Below, in pieces: positions 1 to 8,178 of a stretch of DNA of 26,126 nucleotides (position 1 is its first letter; each line of letters opens with the position of its first letter). The stretch comes from Zoogloea oryzae (GTDB taxonomy: Bacteria; Pseudomonadota; Gammaproteobacteria; Burkholderiales; Rhodocyclaceae), in the NCBI RefSeq assembly GCF_030161255.1, contig NZ_BSPX01000074.1, positions 1 through 26,126 on the forward strand. The letters are read 5' to 3'. The notes beneath the pieces are model-generated. The model was not told the origin of the DNA, did not search any database, and saw nothing but the letters and a program-made list of their open reading frames with translations. Position numbers and translations under genes: made by a program.

Positions 1-601
1 CCTGGGCGCGGCCGGTGGCCTGGGCCAGTTGGGCCTCGGCCTGGGCGAGGGCGGCGTCGGCCTGCAGGCGTTCCAGCTTCGGGGCGTCGCCCAGCTCGAC
101 CCGGCGCTGCACCACCTGCGCCTGGCGGGCGAGGATGTCGCGCTGGCGGCGCCACTGGTCGGCGGCGGCGTTTTCGCGCAGCCAGTCGAACCAGTTGGCG
201 AGCAGCATCCGGCTGGTTTCGTGGAGGGCGTCACCGCGGGCGATGCGTGCGCTGGCGATGCCGGCGGCGCCGAGCTGGCGGTCGAGATCCAGCTTGCCCG
301 GCAGGCGGACGGCGCGCTCGACGCCCACTTCCCATTCGTTGTAGCGGCCGGCCGGTGCGGGCCGCACCCGGCGCTGCTGGTCCATCAGGCGCAGGGTCCA
401 TTCGTGGTTGCCGGCTTCGAGGCGCCGGCTGCGGGCTTCTTCCACCGAAATCTGCGATCCGGCGGCGCGCACCTGCGGGCTGCCGAGCACGGCGTCCAGC
501 ACCTGGGCACGGGGCGGCAGATCGGGGGCGTCGGCGGGGTTGGCGGCGTGGGCCCACAGGGGCAGGGCGGCCATCGCCAGGGCGAGCAGGCGGCGCTTCA
601 T
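1..601 (-). CDS. czcC: TolC-family outer membrane factor of metal RND pump (CzcC-like), C-terminus beyond window
   Basis: About 200 residues are visible before the left edge cuts the gene. The ATG at 601 overlaps the TGA of the upstream DUF3240 gene (ATGA-type junction), which supports this start. Residues 1-19 form a signal peptide (MKRRLLALAMAALPLWAHA). The mature part begins with proline-rich sequence, then a long amphipathic alpha-helical region rich in Ala, Arg, Glu and Gln (for example SQISVEEARSRRLEAGNHEW), as in the periplasmic tunnel of TolC/CzcC proteins. It should form the outer membrane channel that couples to the adaptor and pump encoded upstream in the same operon. A position after the pump gene, rather than before the adaptor, is unlike the classic czcCBA order. 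Family assignment is firm. The metal is not deducible. Confidence 0.82.
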   Translation of the reverse strand, partial: MKRRLLALAMAALPLWAHAANPADAPDLPPRAQVLDAVLGSPQVRAAGSQISVEEARSRRLEAGNHEWTLRLMDQQRRVRPAPAGRYNEWEVGVERAVRLPGKLDLDRQLGAAGIASARIARGDALHETSRMLLANWFDWLRENAAADQWRRQRDILARQAQVVQRRVELGDAPKLERLQADAALAQAEAQLAQATGRAQ

Positions 602-915
602 TCGAGTCTCCCGAAGGCGAGCGCCGGGGTGATCCAGAAATACACCCGGCTGCCGGCGAAGCGCTCGCGCAGGATGGCCAGCAGCGCCTCGGCGTCGTCC
701 CGCGTGGTGACGTGCTGGACGCGGCAGTAGGCGGCGCGGCCGCGCACTTCCTCGGCGGTGCCGACGAAGCGGATGCGCTCGCCGTGGCCCTCGACGGCAT
801 CGGTGGTGAAGCCGGGGGCGAGCTCGGGGTGTTCGAGCAGGGTGTCGATCAGGGCGTCCTCGACCTCGGCGGGCATCACGAGGGTCAGGACGACGGGGGA
901 CGTGTCTGGGCTCAT
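598..915 (-). CDS. DUF3240 family protein of the metal efflux operon
   Basis: A 105-residue soluble protein without signal peptide or membrane segment. Its ATG (915) overlaps the TGA of the RND pump gene and its TGA overlaps the ATG of the outer membrane factor gene, so it is translationally coupled on both sides. The sequence (start MSPDTSPVVLTLVMPAEVED, later VQHVTTRDDAEALL) resembles DUF3240, a small alpha/beta domain that recurs in heavy-metal RND operons and looks like PII/CutA-type ferredoxin-like folds. Its function is not established. From context it may modulate the pump or sense the metal in the cytoplasm, which is inference. Confidence 0.75.
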   Translation of the reverse strand: MSPDTSPVVLTLVMPAEVEDALIDTLLEHPELAPGFTTDAVEGHGERIRFVGTAEEVRGRAAYCRVQHVTTRDDAEALLAILRERFAGSRVYFWITPALAFGRLE

Positions 916-3900
916 TGGGCGGTGGGGGCAGCAGGGGCGATGCCGAAGCGGCGGTACAGCAGCGGCAGCAGGAGCAGGGTAAGGGCGGTGGCGCTGACCA
1001 GCCCGCCGATCACCACGATGGCGAGGGGACGCTGGACTTCCGAGCCGGGGCCGGTGGCAAAGAGCAGTGGCACCAGGCCCAGGGCGGCAATGCTGGCGGT
1101 CATCAGCACCGGGCGCAGCCGGCGTCTGGCGCCTTCGACCACCACCTGGCCGATGGGCATGCCCCGGGCGTGGAGCTGGTTGAAGTAGGTGACCATCACC
1201 ACCCCGTTGAGCACCGCGATGCCCAGGAGCGCGATGAAGCCCACCGAGGCCGGCACCGACAGGTATTCGCCCGACAGGGCCAGCGCGAAGACGCCGCCGA
1301 CCATCGCGAAGGGCACCATCGCCAGCACCAGCAGGGCCTGGCGTACCGACCCGAAGGTGGAGAACAGCAGCACGAAGATCAGTCCGAGGGCCACCGGCAC
1401 CACCACGCCCAGGCGGGCGGCGGCGCGTTGCTGGTTCTCGAACTGGCCACCCCAGGCGAGGCGGTAGCCGGCGGGCAGCGGCACCTTGGCGGTGACGGCG
1501 GCCTTGGCCTCATCGACGAAGCCGACCAGATCGCGGTCGCGCACGTTGGACTGGATCACCGCGTAGCGCTGGGCGTTCTCGCGGTCCACCTTCACCGGGC
1601 CGTCGATGCGCTCGATGCGCGCCACGCTGGCGAGTGGCAGGCTGTGGCCGTCGGGCGTGGTGATGCGGATCGCGGCGAAGGCGTCCGGGTCGCTCTGCAG
1701 GCTGCCGGGGCCGCGGATGAGCAGCGGCACGCGGCGGCCGGATTCGATCACCGTACCGGCGATGCGCCCTTCGAGCAGGCTGCGCAGGCTGTTCTGGACG
1801 TCCTCGACATTGAGCCCGAAGCGGCCGGCGGCGAGGCGATCCACCTGCACCTTGAGGTATTGCACGCCCTCGTTGCGGATGGTGATGGTGTCTTCGGCGC
1901 CGGGCACGGCCTTCACCACGGCCTCGATCTGGGTGGCCAGTTGGTTGAGGGTGGGCAGATCCGGCCCGTAGAGCTTGATCGCCAGATCGCCGCGCACGCC
2001 GGTGAGCATCTCGGAGACGCGCATGTCGATGGGCTGGGTGAAGGTGAGGGCGATGCCGGGGAAGTTCTCCATCACCGCCCGCAGCTGGTCGGCCAGCCAG
2101 TTTTTATCCGGCTGGCGCCATTCGTCGCGGGGCTTGAGGACGAGGAAGGTGTCGGTCTGGTTGAGGCCCATCGGGTCGAGGCCCAGCTCGTCCGAGCCGG
2201 AGCGCGCGACGATGGCTTTCACCTCGGGCACCTGCTGCATCACCGCCTGCTGCACGCGCAGGTCGGTGGCGATGGTCTGGGCGAGGCTGATGGAGGGCAG
2301 TTTTTCGAGCTGCATGATGATGTCGCCTTCGTCCATCGTCGGCATGAAGGTCTTGCCCAGGGCCAGGTAGGCAAACCCGGCGGCCACCAGCGACCCGCCG
2401 GCGATCCCCGCCATCAGCCGGCCACGGGTGAGGGCGAAGTCGAGGAGCGGCGCGTAGCCGGCCTGGAGCTTGCGGATCAGCCACGGCTCGTGGGCGTCGC
2501 CGCGCTTGAGCAGGAAGGACGCCAGCACCGGCACTACGGTGAGTGACAGCACCAGCGAGGCCGACAGGGCGAACACGATGGTCAGCGCCACCGGGCCGAA
2601 CAGCTTGCCCTCCAGGCCTTCCAGTGTGAGCAGCGGCAGGAACACGATGACGATGATGAGGATGCCCGAGGCCACCGGGGCCGCCACCTCGCGGGTCGCC
2701 CGGAAGACCAGATGGAGCAGGGGCTGCCGGCTGCTGGCACCACCTTCGGAGAGCTGGGTCTCGACGTTTTCGACGACCACCACCGCTGCATCCACCAGCA
2801 TGCCGATGGCGATGGCGAGCCCGCCCAGGCTCATCAGGTTGGCCGACAGCCCTACCGCGCGCATGGCGATGAAGGTGGCCAGCGCCGCCAGGGGCAGCAT
2901 CAGCGCCACCACCAGCGCCGCGCGCAGGTTGCCGAGGAAGGCCAGCAGCAGCACCAGCACCAGCACGATGGCCTCGACCAGCGCCTTGGAGACGGTATGC
3001 ACCGCGCGGCCGACCAGCTCGCTGCGATCGTAAAAGGGCACGACGCTGACGCCCGGCGGTAGCTGTGGCGCGATCTCGATGAGGCGCGCCTTCACCCCTT
3101 CGATCACCTTGCCGGCGTTGGCGCCGCGCAGGCCGAGCACAAGCCCCTCCACCGCCTCGCCCTCGCCGCTGCGGGTGACCGCGCCGTAGCGGGTGAGGGC
3201 GCCGATGCGCACGGCGGCCACGTCGCCCACGCGGACCACGCCGCCTTCACCGCGCAGCACGATGGCGCGCACGTCGTCGAGGTTGCAGATGGCGCCCTCG
3301 GCGCGCACCAGCAGGGTCTCCTCGCCCTCGGTGAGGCGGCCGGCGCCGTCGTTGCGGTTGTTGGCTTCGAGGGCGGCGGCCAGCTGGCCGAGGTTGAGGC
3401 CACGGGCGGCCAGGGCTGCCGGGTCGGGCGTCACCTCGAAGCTGCGCACCTCGCCGCCCAGGCTGTTCACGTCGGCCACGCCGGCCACGGTGCGGAGCGC
3501 CGGGCGGATCGTCCAGTCGAGGAGGGTGCGCTTGTCTTCCAGCGAGATCGGGCCCTCGATGGTGAACATGAACATCTCGCCCAGCGGCGTGGTGATCGGC
3601 GCGAGGCCGCCGGTGGCGCCGGGGGGCAGGTTGCCCATCACGTTGGCGAGGCGCTCGCCCACCTGCTGGCGGGCCCAGTAGATGTCGGTGCCGTCGTCGA
3701 AATCGAGGGTCACGTCGGCCAGCGCGTACTTGGAGGTGGAGCGCAGGATGCGCTGGTGGGGAATGCCCAGCATCTCCTGCTCGATGGGTACGGTGATGCG
3801 CGATTCGACCTCTTCGGGCGTCATCCCCGGGGCCTTGATGATGAGCTTGACCTGGGTGGTGGAGACATCCGGGAAGGCGTCGATGGGAAGGCCATTCCAG

Positions 3901-3989
3901 GCCACCACGCCGGCCCCGATGAGGAGCAGCGTGGCGACCAGCACCAGCAGGCGCTGGGTCAGGGAGAACTCGATGAGGCGGGAGAGCAT
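912..3989 (-). CDS. czcA: Heavy-metal efflux RND pump, CzcA/CusA family
   Basis: A 1025-residue inner membrane proton/metal antiporter, the usual length for the HME-RND family. It opens with the first transmembrane helix (about residues 10-30), followed by the family motif GLPIDAFPDVSTTQVKL. The periplasmic porter domain has the pattern FMPTMDEGD and QPIDMRVSEMLTGVRGDLA. The TM4 motif reads AIAIGMLVDAAVVVVEN, carrying the conserved Asp used in proton relay. This version (AIG..VDAA) is closer to the copper/silver and mixed HME types than to the DFG..VDGAV form of Co/Zn/Cd CzcA, but I do not see the full set of CusA methionines, so substrate is left open. It lies 74 bases after the adaptor gene, and its stop overlaps the DUF3240 start. 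The ribosome binding site is weak. Confidence 0.92.
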   Translation of the reverse strand: MLSRLIEFSLTQRLLVLVATLLLIGAGVVAWNGLPIDAFPDVSTTQVKLIIKAPGMTPEEVESRITVPIEQEMLGIPHQRILRSTSKYALADVTLDFDDGTDIYWARQQVGERLANVMGNLPPGATGGLAPITTPLGEMFMFTIEGPISLEDKRTLLDWTIRPALRTVAGVADVNSLGGEVRSFEVTPDPAALAARGLNLGQLAAALEANNRNDGAGRLTEGEETLLVRAEGAICNLDDVRAIVLRGEGGVVRVGDVAAVRIGALTRYGAVTRSGEGEAVEGLVLGLRGANAGKVIEGVKARLIEIAPQLPPGVSVVPFYDRSELVGRAVHTVSKALVEAIVLVLVLLLAFLGNLRAALVVALMLPLAALATFIAMRAVGLSANLMSLGGLAIAIGMLVDAAVVVVENVETQLSEGGASSRQPLLHLVFRATREVAAPVASGILIIVIVFLPLLTLEGLEGKLFGPVALTIVFALSASLVLSLTVVPVLASFLLKRGDAHEPWLIRKLQAGYAPLLDFALTRGRLMAGIAGGSLVAAGFAYLALGKTFMPTMDEGDIIMQLEKLPSISLAQTIATDLRVQQAVMQQVPEVKAIVARSGSDELGLDPMGLNQTDTFLVLKPRDEWRQPDKNWLADQLRAVMENFPGIALTFTQPIDMRVSEMLTGVRGDLAIKLYGPDLPTLNQLATQIEAVVKAVPGAEDTITIRNEGVQYLKVQVDRLAAGRFGLNVEDVQNSLRSLLEGRIAGTVIESGRRVPLLIRGPGSLQSDPDAFAAIRITTPDGHSLPLASVARIERIDGPVKVDRENAQRYAVIQSNVRDRDLVGFVDEAKAAVTAKVPLPAGYRLAWGGQFENQQRAAARLGVVVPVALGLIFVLLFSTFGSVRQALLVLAMVPFAMVGGVFALALSGEYLSVPASVGFIALLGIAVLNGVVMVTYFNQLHARGMPIGQVVVEGARRRLRPVLMTASIAALGLVPLLFATGPGSEVQRPLAIVVIGGLVSATALTLLLLPLLYRRFGIAPAAPTAQ

Positions 3990-4063
3990 GGGGTCGGGGC
4001 TCGGGGTGAGTCGCTAGGGGGTGGGTGTGGCGTGGGGCAGGGCGGGGGCGGCAGGTGTCGCCC

Positions 4064-5182
4064 TCATTCCTTGCCGATGCCGAGCCAGGTGGCCTTGAGG
4101 GCGGCGACGCCGCTGGTGACCACGGTGGCATCCGGCGGCAGGCCGGTGATCAGACTGGTGTCGCCGAGTCGACCGGTCACGCTGATCGGGATCGCCCGGT
4201 AGCCGGCGGTCGCCGCGTCCCGGGCGGCCACGAAGACCCACTGCTTGTTGTCGTGGCGGAGCACCGCGCTGGCCGGCACCTGCAGCGTGGCGTTGCCGGC
4301 GGCGCCCTTGTTGCCCAGATCAAGATCGACGGCGGTGGCCTGACCCGGGCGCAGGCTGTCGGCGCCGTGGGTGACGAGGCCGCGCAGCAGCACGCTCTGG
4401 GTGGCGGAATCGACGGCCCGGCCGATGGCGATCAGCTCGCCTCGGGCGCCGGTGGACGGAATCCGCAGCGGCGTGCCCACCTTCACCTGGCTGGCCACCG
4501 CCAGCGGAGCCTGGATCTCCACCGACAGCGGATCGAGCCGCGCGATGCGGTACAGCGGCGCGGATTGCTCGACCCGCTGGCCGACGCTCACGTGCTGCTC
4601 CAGCACGCTGCCGGCGATCGGGGCGACGAGGGACAGGGTCTGCCCGCCGCTGTGCTGGGCGAGGGCCAGCTCCTGGCGGCGCTCGGCGGCCTGGGCGGCG
4701 CTCTGGGCGGCATTGGCGCGGCTCGCCTGGAGGCGCGATTCGGCGATCAGGCCTTCGCGGTAGAGCTGCTCGTCGCGGGACAAGGTCTGGCGCGAGAAGG
4801 TGGCCTGGGCGTCGGCCTGGAGGCGGTCGCGCTGGAGTTCGAGGGCCTGGGGGCTGGAGATCCGCACCAGCAGCTGGCCCTTCTTCACGGTCATCCCCGG
4901 CGCGGTTTCGAGGCTCTCGACCACACCGGCCAGCGGCGCGGCGATCACCCGCACCTGGCTGTTGGGGATGCTCACCGTTGCCGGCAGCCCCGCCGCCGCA
5001 GCGCTGCTGCCGCTCACCACCCGCTGGGTTGCCACCCCCAGCGCCTGCCCCTGGGAAGGCGTGATGGCGATGAAGGCCGGGTCAAGGGCTATGGCGGAAA
5101 AGGCAGGACCGGCAAGGGCAACGGCAGCAATCAGCGGGCGAAGGGCGATGGACGGCATGGGGATGATGGGGGCTGGATACAT
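4064..5182 (-). CDS. czcB: RND efflux periplasmic adaptor (membrane fusion protein), CzcB-like
   Basis: A 372-residue membrane fusion protein that bridges the RND pump and the outer membrane channel. An N-terminal signal sequence ends near residue 32 (AFSAIA). A lipoyl/barrel-sandwich half follows (VRVIAAPLAGVVESLETAPGM), then an alpha-hairpin (LQRDRLQADAQATFSRQTLS onward, with Ala/Gln-rich heptads), the second lipoyl half (LVAPIAGSVLEQHVSVGQRV) and beta-barrel domains. I chose the ATG at 5182 because GGAGG lies ten bases upstream. An ATG eight codons later (5158) is an alternative without a clear ribosome binding site. No His-rich metal-binding N-terminus is seen. First gene of the efflux operon; its promoter must lie upstream of 5182. 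Confidence 0.9.
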   Translation of the reverse strand: MYPAPIIPMPSIALRPLIAAVALAGPAFSAIALDPAFIAITPSQGQALGVATQRVVSGSSAAAAGLPATVSIPNSQVRVIAAPLAGVVESLETAPGMTVKKGQLLVRISSPQALELQRDRLQADAQATFSRQTLSRDEQLYREGLIAESRLQASRANAAQSAAQAAERRQELALAQHSGGQTLSLVAPIAGSVLEQHVSVGQRVEQSAPLYRIARLDPLSVEIQAPLAVASQVKVGTPLRIPSTGARGELIAIGRAVDSATQSVLLRGLVTHGADSLRPGQATAVDLDLGNKGAAGNATLQVPASAVLRHDNKQWVFVAARDAATAGYRAIPISVTGRLGDTSLITGLPPDATVVTSGVAALKATWLGIGKE

Positions 5183-5215
5183 CCCGCATCATCCTCCATC
5201 TGGCTTAAGGGAGTC

Positions 5216-5356
5216 TTAAGCGGTGCTGCCGGATGCCGGTTTGCCGTCCTTCGCGGCCTTCTCCTCGGGTTTGAGTCCGGTGCCACGCAGGTTGACCCGC
5301 TTGCCGCGCAGCTCGAACGACAAAGGCGCGCCTGCCCCGTCGAGATGCGCTGCCAC
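5216..5356 (-). CDS. Possible small ORF or gene remnant upstream of the efflux operon
   Basis: The frame ending in TAA at 5216-5218 is open back to about 5420. It reads like coding sequence with GC-rich third positions: ...NWVAAHLDGAGAPLSFELRG, then KRVNLRGTGLKPEEKAAKDG and a Lys/Pro/Ser tail. There is no ATG. The best start is GTG at 5356, giving 46 residues, but no clear ribosome binding site precedes it. The hydrophilic Lys-rich C-terminus has no motif I recognise. It may be a small protein cotranscribed with the adaptor gene 34 bases downstream, the tail of a decayed gene, or chance. It lies in the only promoter space for the efflux operon and the divergent secreted-protein gene. Confidence 0.3.
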   Translation of the reverse strand: MAAHLDGAGAPLSFELRGKRVNLRGTGLKPEEKAAKDGKPASGSTA

Positions 5357-5443
5357 CCAATTTGGGTTGTTCGTCGTGAATCGTTGCGATAGCTCCGGTA
5401 CGCTTTCGTCTTCCCCTCATCCGACACCGGAGTTCATCTCATC

Positions 5444-6031
5444 ATGAGCATTCGCATGACCCCGAAATTCGCCCTTCCCCTGCTGCTCACCCTTGCCTCC
5501 AGCGTTGCCGGCGCCGTCTGCGTGCCGGTGATCGGCACGGCCAGGCTGCTGCCCGACGCGGCCTGCACGATCCGGACCGTGGCCCAGCCGGGCACGCCGG
5601 CCTCGCTGTTCGGTGGTGACTGCTTCAGCGTCCAGCTGTCCCTGGCCGGCTTCCCGGTGGCGACGGGCTATGCGGGCAACACCATCGAGCCGATGGCCAG
5701 CCTGGTGCCCGGTGCGCCGGCCACGGTGGCGCCGGTGGCGGTGCCGGCCGTGGGTTCGCCGCTGCCGCGCCAGATCGTCCAGACCGCCCGCACCACCATG
5801 TGGCTGGGCCACGGCGCCCGCCGTACCGCGATCTACACCACCGACGTGGTGGTGATCCAGCCCCAGCTGTCGGCCACCGGCCAGGTCGTGCCCAAGCTGA
5901 TGACCGAGCAGATCCTGATCTCCGGCTCCGACGGCAAGGGCGCCTTTGCCAATGTCAGCGGCCACCTCAACGTGATGGGCACCACCGTTGGCGCACCGTC
6001 CGCCGTTACCGGCCAGATCTGCATGCCGTGA
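5444..6031 (+). CDS. Secreted protein of unknown function
   Basis: A 195-residue protein with a clear N-terminal signal peptide (Arg/Lys start, then FALPLLLTLASSVAGA, cleavage near residue 24). The mature chain is rich in Gly, Ala, Val, Pro and Thr, with four cysteines (residues 26, 41, 60 and near the C-terminus in QICMP) that could form two disulfides. Predicted character is mostly beta-strand and periplasmic or extracellular. I do not recognise a family. The ATG at 5444 has GGAG about 13 bases upstream; an ATG at 5456 is a possible alternative start. The gene stands alone, divergent from the efflux operon and followed by its own terminator, so it is probably monocistronic. Confidence 0.7.
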   Translation: MSIRMTPKFALPLLLTLASSVAGAVCVPVIGTARLLPDAACTIRTVAQPGTPASLFGGDCFSVQLSLAGFPVATGYAGNTIEPMASLVPGAPATVAPVAVPAVGSPLPRQIVQTARTTMWLGHGARRTAIYTTDVVVIQPQLSATGQVVPKLMTEQILISGSDGKGAFANVSGHLNVMGTTVGAPSAVTGQICMP

Positions 6032-6076
6032 TTGCCGCCGTGGCTGCCCGCTGACGGGCCGCACGGGTTTCGCCGG

Positions 6077-6110
6077 AACCGCCGCCTTCCAGCCGGAAGC
6101 GGCGGTTTCT
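6077..6110 (+). terminator. Rho-independent terminator of the secreted-protein gene
   Basis: Inverted repeat AACCGCCGCCTTCC / GGAAGCGGCGGTT (one bulged C) with a short AGCC loop, followed by TTCTTC. It lies 46 bases after the stop at 6031 and before the sensor kinase gene. Confidence 0.7.
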
Positions 6111-6207
6111 TCATTCTGGCCGTGCGGACGGCGTGGTGCGCTCATGCCGGCGGGCTGGCACATGCCTTGCTCTGATTACTCCCAAAGGAATATAAGGGGA
6201 GACACCC

Positions 6208-7497
6208 ATGGATCTACGCTGGCGACTGTTCGGCTATGTGCTCGGATTCGCCCTCGCGCTGCTGCTGGCAGCGGCGGCGTGGGTTGGACTGGCGCTGCGC
6301 GAGGATGTGGCCGAGGAAATGGCGGCGTCCACGCGCCTGGTGAACACCATGCTGGCGGTGAGTGCCGCGCCGGAATCCCGCGCGGGCGACCTGGAAGCCC
6401 TGCTGGCAGGTGGTCAGTTACGACACGTTGCGCTCCATGTGGAGCGTTCAAATTTGGAGCAGGGCCTTGCGCCCGCCCGCAGTGGGTTGATGGATTCGCT
6501 GGTGGATTACCTGCTCGACGGTCGCCAGATCCATGAGCGGCGAATTCCGCTGGGCGATGGCACGCTGGTGATTCGCGCCGATGCCCGCGCTGAAATCCAC
6601 GAAGTGCTGCGCGACGGCGCCCGCATCATGGCGACCCTGCTGGTGTTCTCCCTGGCGATGGCGGTGGTGGCCTGGCTGGCTGCCCATCGGGCGCTCAAGC
6701 CGGTGCGTGAGCTGGAAGACGGCCTCGCCCGGGTGGGCCGCGACGAAGGCCGGGTGAGCCTGCCGGCCTTTCGGCTGAAGGAGTTTGCCAGCATCGCCAG
6801 CGCCATCGAGCGCATGTCCGGCGAGCTTTCCGAAACCCGTCAGGCCCGCCAGCAGCTTGCCCGCCAGCTGCTTGAGCTGCAGGAAAACGAGCGCCGCGAG
6901 CTGGCCCGGGAGCTCCACGACGAGCTCGGCCAGTCGCTCACGGCAGTCAATGTCTCCGCCGCCTACATCGAACGCCACGCCGGGCGGGCGTCGCCGGATG
7001 ATCTGGCCGACAGCGCGCGGGACATCCGCAACGAATCCACCCGCATGCTCGCCCAGGTGCGCAACCTGCTGTCCCAGCTCCGCCCCCACGGCCTCGAAGG
7101 CCTGCAGATGATGGACGCCCTGAACGATCTGGTGAGCGGCTGGCGCGGTCGGGCGCCGCAGATCGGTATCGAGGCGGCCTTCCCCGAATCGCTCCCGGCG
7201 CTGCCGCCGGCGGCCGGGCTGGCCCTGTATCGCACGGTGCAGGAGGCGCTCACCAACGTGCTGCGCCACAGCGTGGCCAGCCAGGTGCGGCTGACCCTGC
7301 GCGAGGTGGGCAAGGCGGTGGAGCTGACGGTGGCCGACAATGGCGTGGGCAAGGCCAGCGAGATCGTCCGGCGCTCCCGTGGCGGGCTGCTCGGCATGCG
7401 CGAGCGGGCCGAGATGGCGGGCGGCTCGTGCTGGTTCGACGAGGCCCCGGGCGGCGGGCTGCAGGTGCGCCTGTGCCTGCCCCTGGCCCAGGCCTGA
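6208..7497 (+). CDS. NarL-type membrane sensor histidine kinase, MoxY-like
   Basis: A 429-residue two-component sensor. TM1 is at about residues 6-30, then a periplasmic region (31-138) with the LRHVALHV pattern resembling the LapD/MoxY N-terminal sensor domain, TM2 at about 139-160, and a HAMP-like linker (ALKPVRELEDGL). A HisKA_3 dimerisation domain follows with the phospho-acceptor His237 in RELARELHDELGQ, and a HATPase domain with YRTVQEALTNVLRHS, VADNGVG and GLLGMRERAEMAGG. The ATG at 6208 is preceded by AAGGGGAG at good spacing. Kinases of this class normally pair with a LuxR/NarL response regulator next door; none is present, since the next gene is a cytochrome c. In methylotroph and PQQ systems MoxY-type kinases govern quinoprotein genes, a hint only. 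Confidence 0.85.
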   Translation: MDLRWRLFGYVLGFALALLLAAAAWVGLALREDVAEEMAASTRLVNTMLAVSAAPESRAGDLEALLAGGQLRHVALHVERSNLEQGLAPARSGLMDSLVDYLLDGRQIHERRIPLGDGTLVIRADARAEIHEVLRDGARIMATLLVFSLAMAVVAWLAAHRALKPVRELEDGLARVGRDEGRVSLPAFRLKEFASIASAIERMSGELSETRQARQQLARQLLELQENERRELARELHDELGQSLTAVNVSAAYIERHAGRASPDDLADSARDIRNESTRMLAQVRNLLSQLRPHGLEGLQMMDALNDLVSGWRGRAPQIGIEAAFPESLPALPPAAGLALYRTVQEALTNVLRHSVASQVRLTLREVGKAVELTVADNGVGKASEIVRRSRGGLLGMRERAEMAGGSCWFDEAPGGGLQVRLCLPLAQA

Positions 7498-7706
7498 GGG
7501 TTGCCATGCGGGCCGAAGCGGTCACCCGCAGGCGCTGCCCGGGCCCGCAGACGATTCACAAGCAGGCGTTCCCGATCCGGCGGAAACTGGGCGGGAACAT
7601 GGATTTAACGCAGATGCACCGGACGGTGCGGCAGGGGCAGGCCAGTCGGTCGGCCCTGCCTGGCTCGCCCGGGGAGTCTTTCGATTTTTAGCCAAGGAGA
7701 AGAAAC

Positions 7707-8087
7707 ATGTTTGCCTTACGTAACACCGTCGTTCCGGTGATGCTGGCCCTGGTCGCCACGACCGCTGCGGCAGCCGCCGACGATGACATGAAGGCCCTCG
7801 CCGTGAAGAGCGGCTGCCTGACCTGTCACTCCATCGAGTCCGGCACCCCCGGCCCCAACGGCATGGCCCCCATCGGCCCGGCCTGGCAGGATGTCGCCAA
7901 GATGTACAAGGGCAAGCCGGGCGCCGACGTCTTCCTGACCCGCGTGGTGCTGGAAGGCTCCAACCCCTACGGCAGCCACTGGAAGGACAAGGTCAGCGGC
8001 CTGGCGATGCCCCCCAACAAGGTGGCCATCAAGGAAACCGACGCCAAGAAACTGGTGAAGTGGATCCTGACCCTGGCGCCCAAGTAA
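7707..8087 (+). CDS. Periplasmic monohaem cytochrome c
   Basis: A 126-residue class I cytochrome c. The signal peptide covers about residues 1-23 (VVPVMLALVATTAAAAA). Haem attaches at C37-L-T-C40-H41, and Met101 in GLAMPPN is the likely distal axial ligand. The C-terminal helix (DAKKLVKWILTLAPK) is typical of c551/c8-type small electron carriers, although the loop between haem site and Met is longer than in the c551 encoded at 16655. The ATG is preceded by AAGGAGAAG. It lies 209 bases after the sensor kinase gene and is closed by a strong terminator, so it is probably its own transcription unit. The redox partner is unknown. Confidence 0.88.
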   Translation: MFALRNTVVPVMLALVATTAAAAADDDMKALAVKSGCLTCHSIESGTPGPNGMAPIGPAWQDVAKMYKGKPGADVFLTRVVLEGSNPYGSHWKDKVSGLAMPPNKVAIKETDAKKLVKWILTLAPK

Positions 8088-8111
8088 TCCGCCAGCGCCA
8101 GGCGCAAGCAA

Positions 8112-8150
8112 CAAGACCCCGGACGTCCCCCCGCCGGGGTCTTGCTGTTT
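8112..8150 (+). terminator. Terminator between cytochrome c and DMT transporter genes
   Basis: Perfect 11-bp stem CAAGACCCCGG / CCGGGGTCTTG (8112-8122 and 8134-8144) with an 11-base loop, followed by CTGTTT. It sits between convergent genes ending at 8087 (plus) and 8179 (minus) and may act in both directions. Confidence 0.8.
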
Positions 8151-8178
8151 CTGGCGGCCGAACCGGGCTGGACCGGAC

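Noticed and set aside
915..2546. Plus-strand open frame (543 codons) opposite the RND pump
   Set aside because: His/Gly/Glu-rich translation with no domain, fully opposite conserved pump sequence.
7660..7706. Sigma54 promoter before the cytochrome c gene at 7707
   Set aside because: TGGCTCG is present near 7661 but no TTGC box follows at the required spacing.
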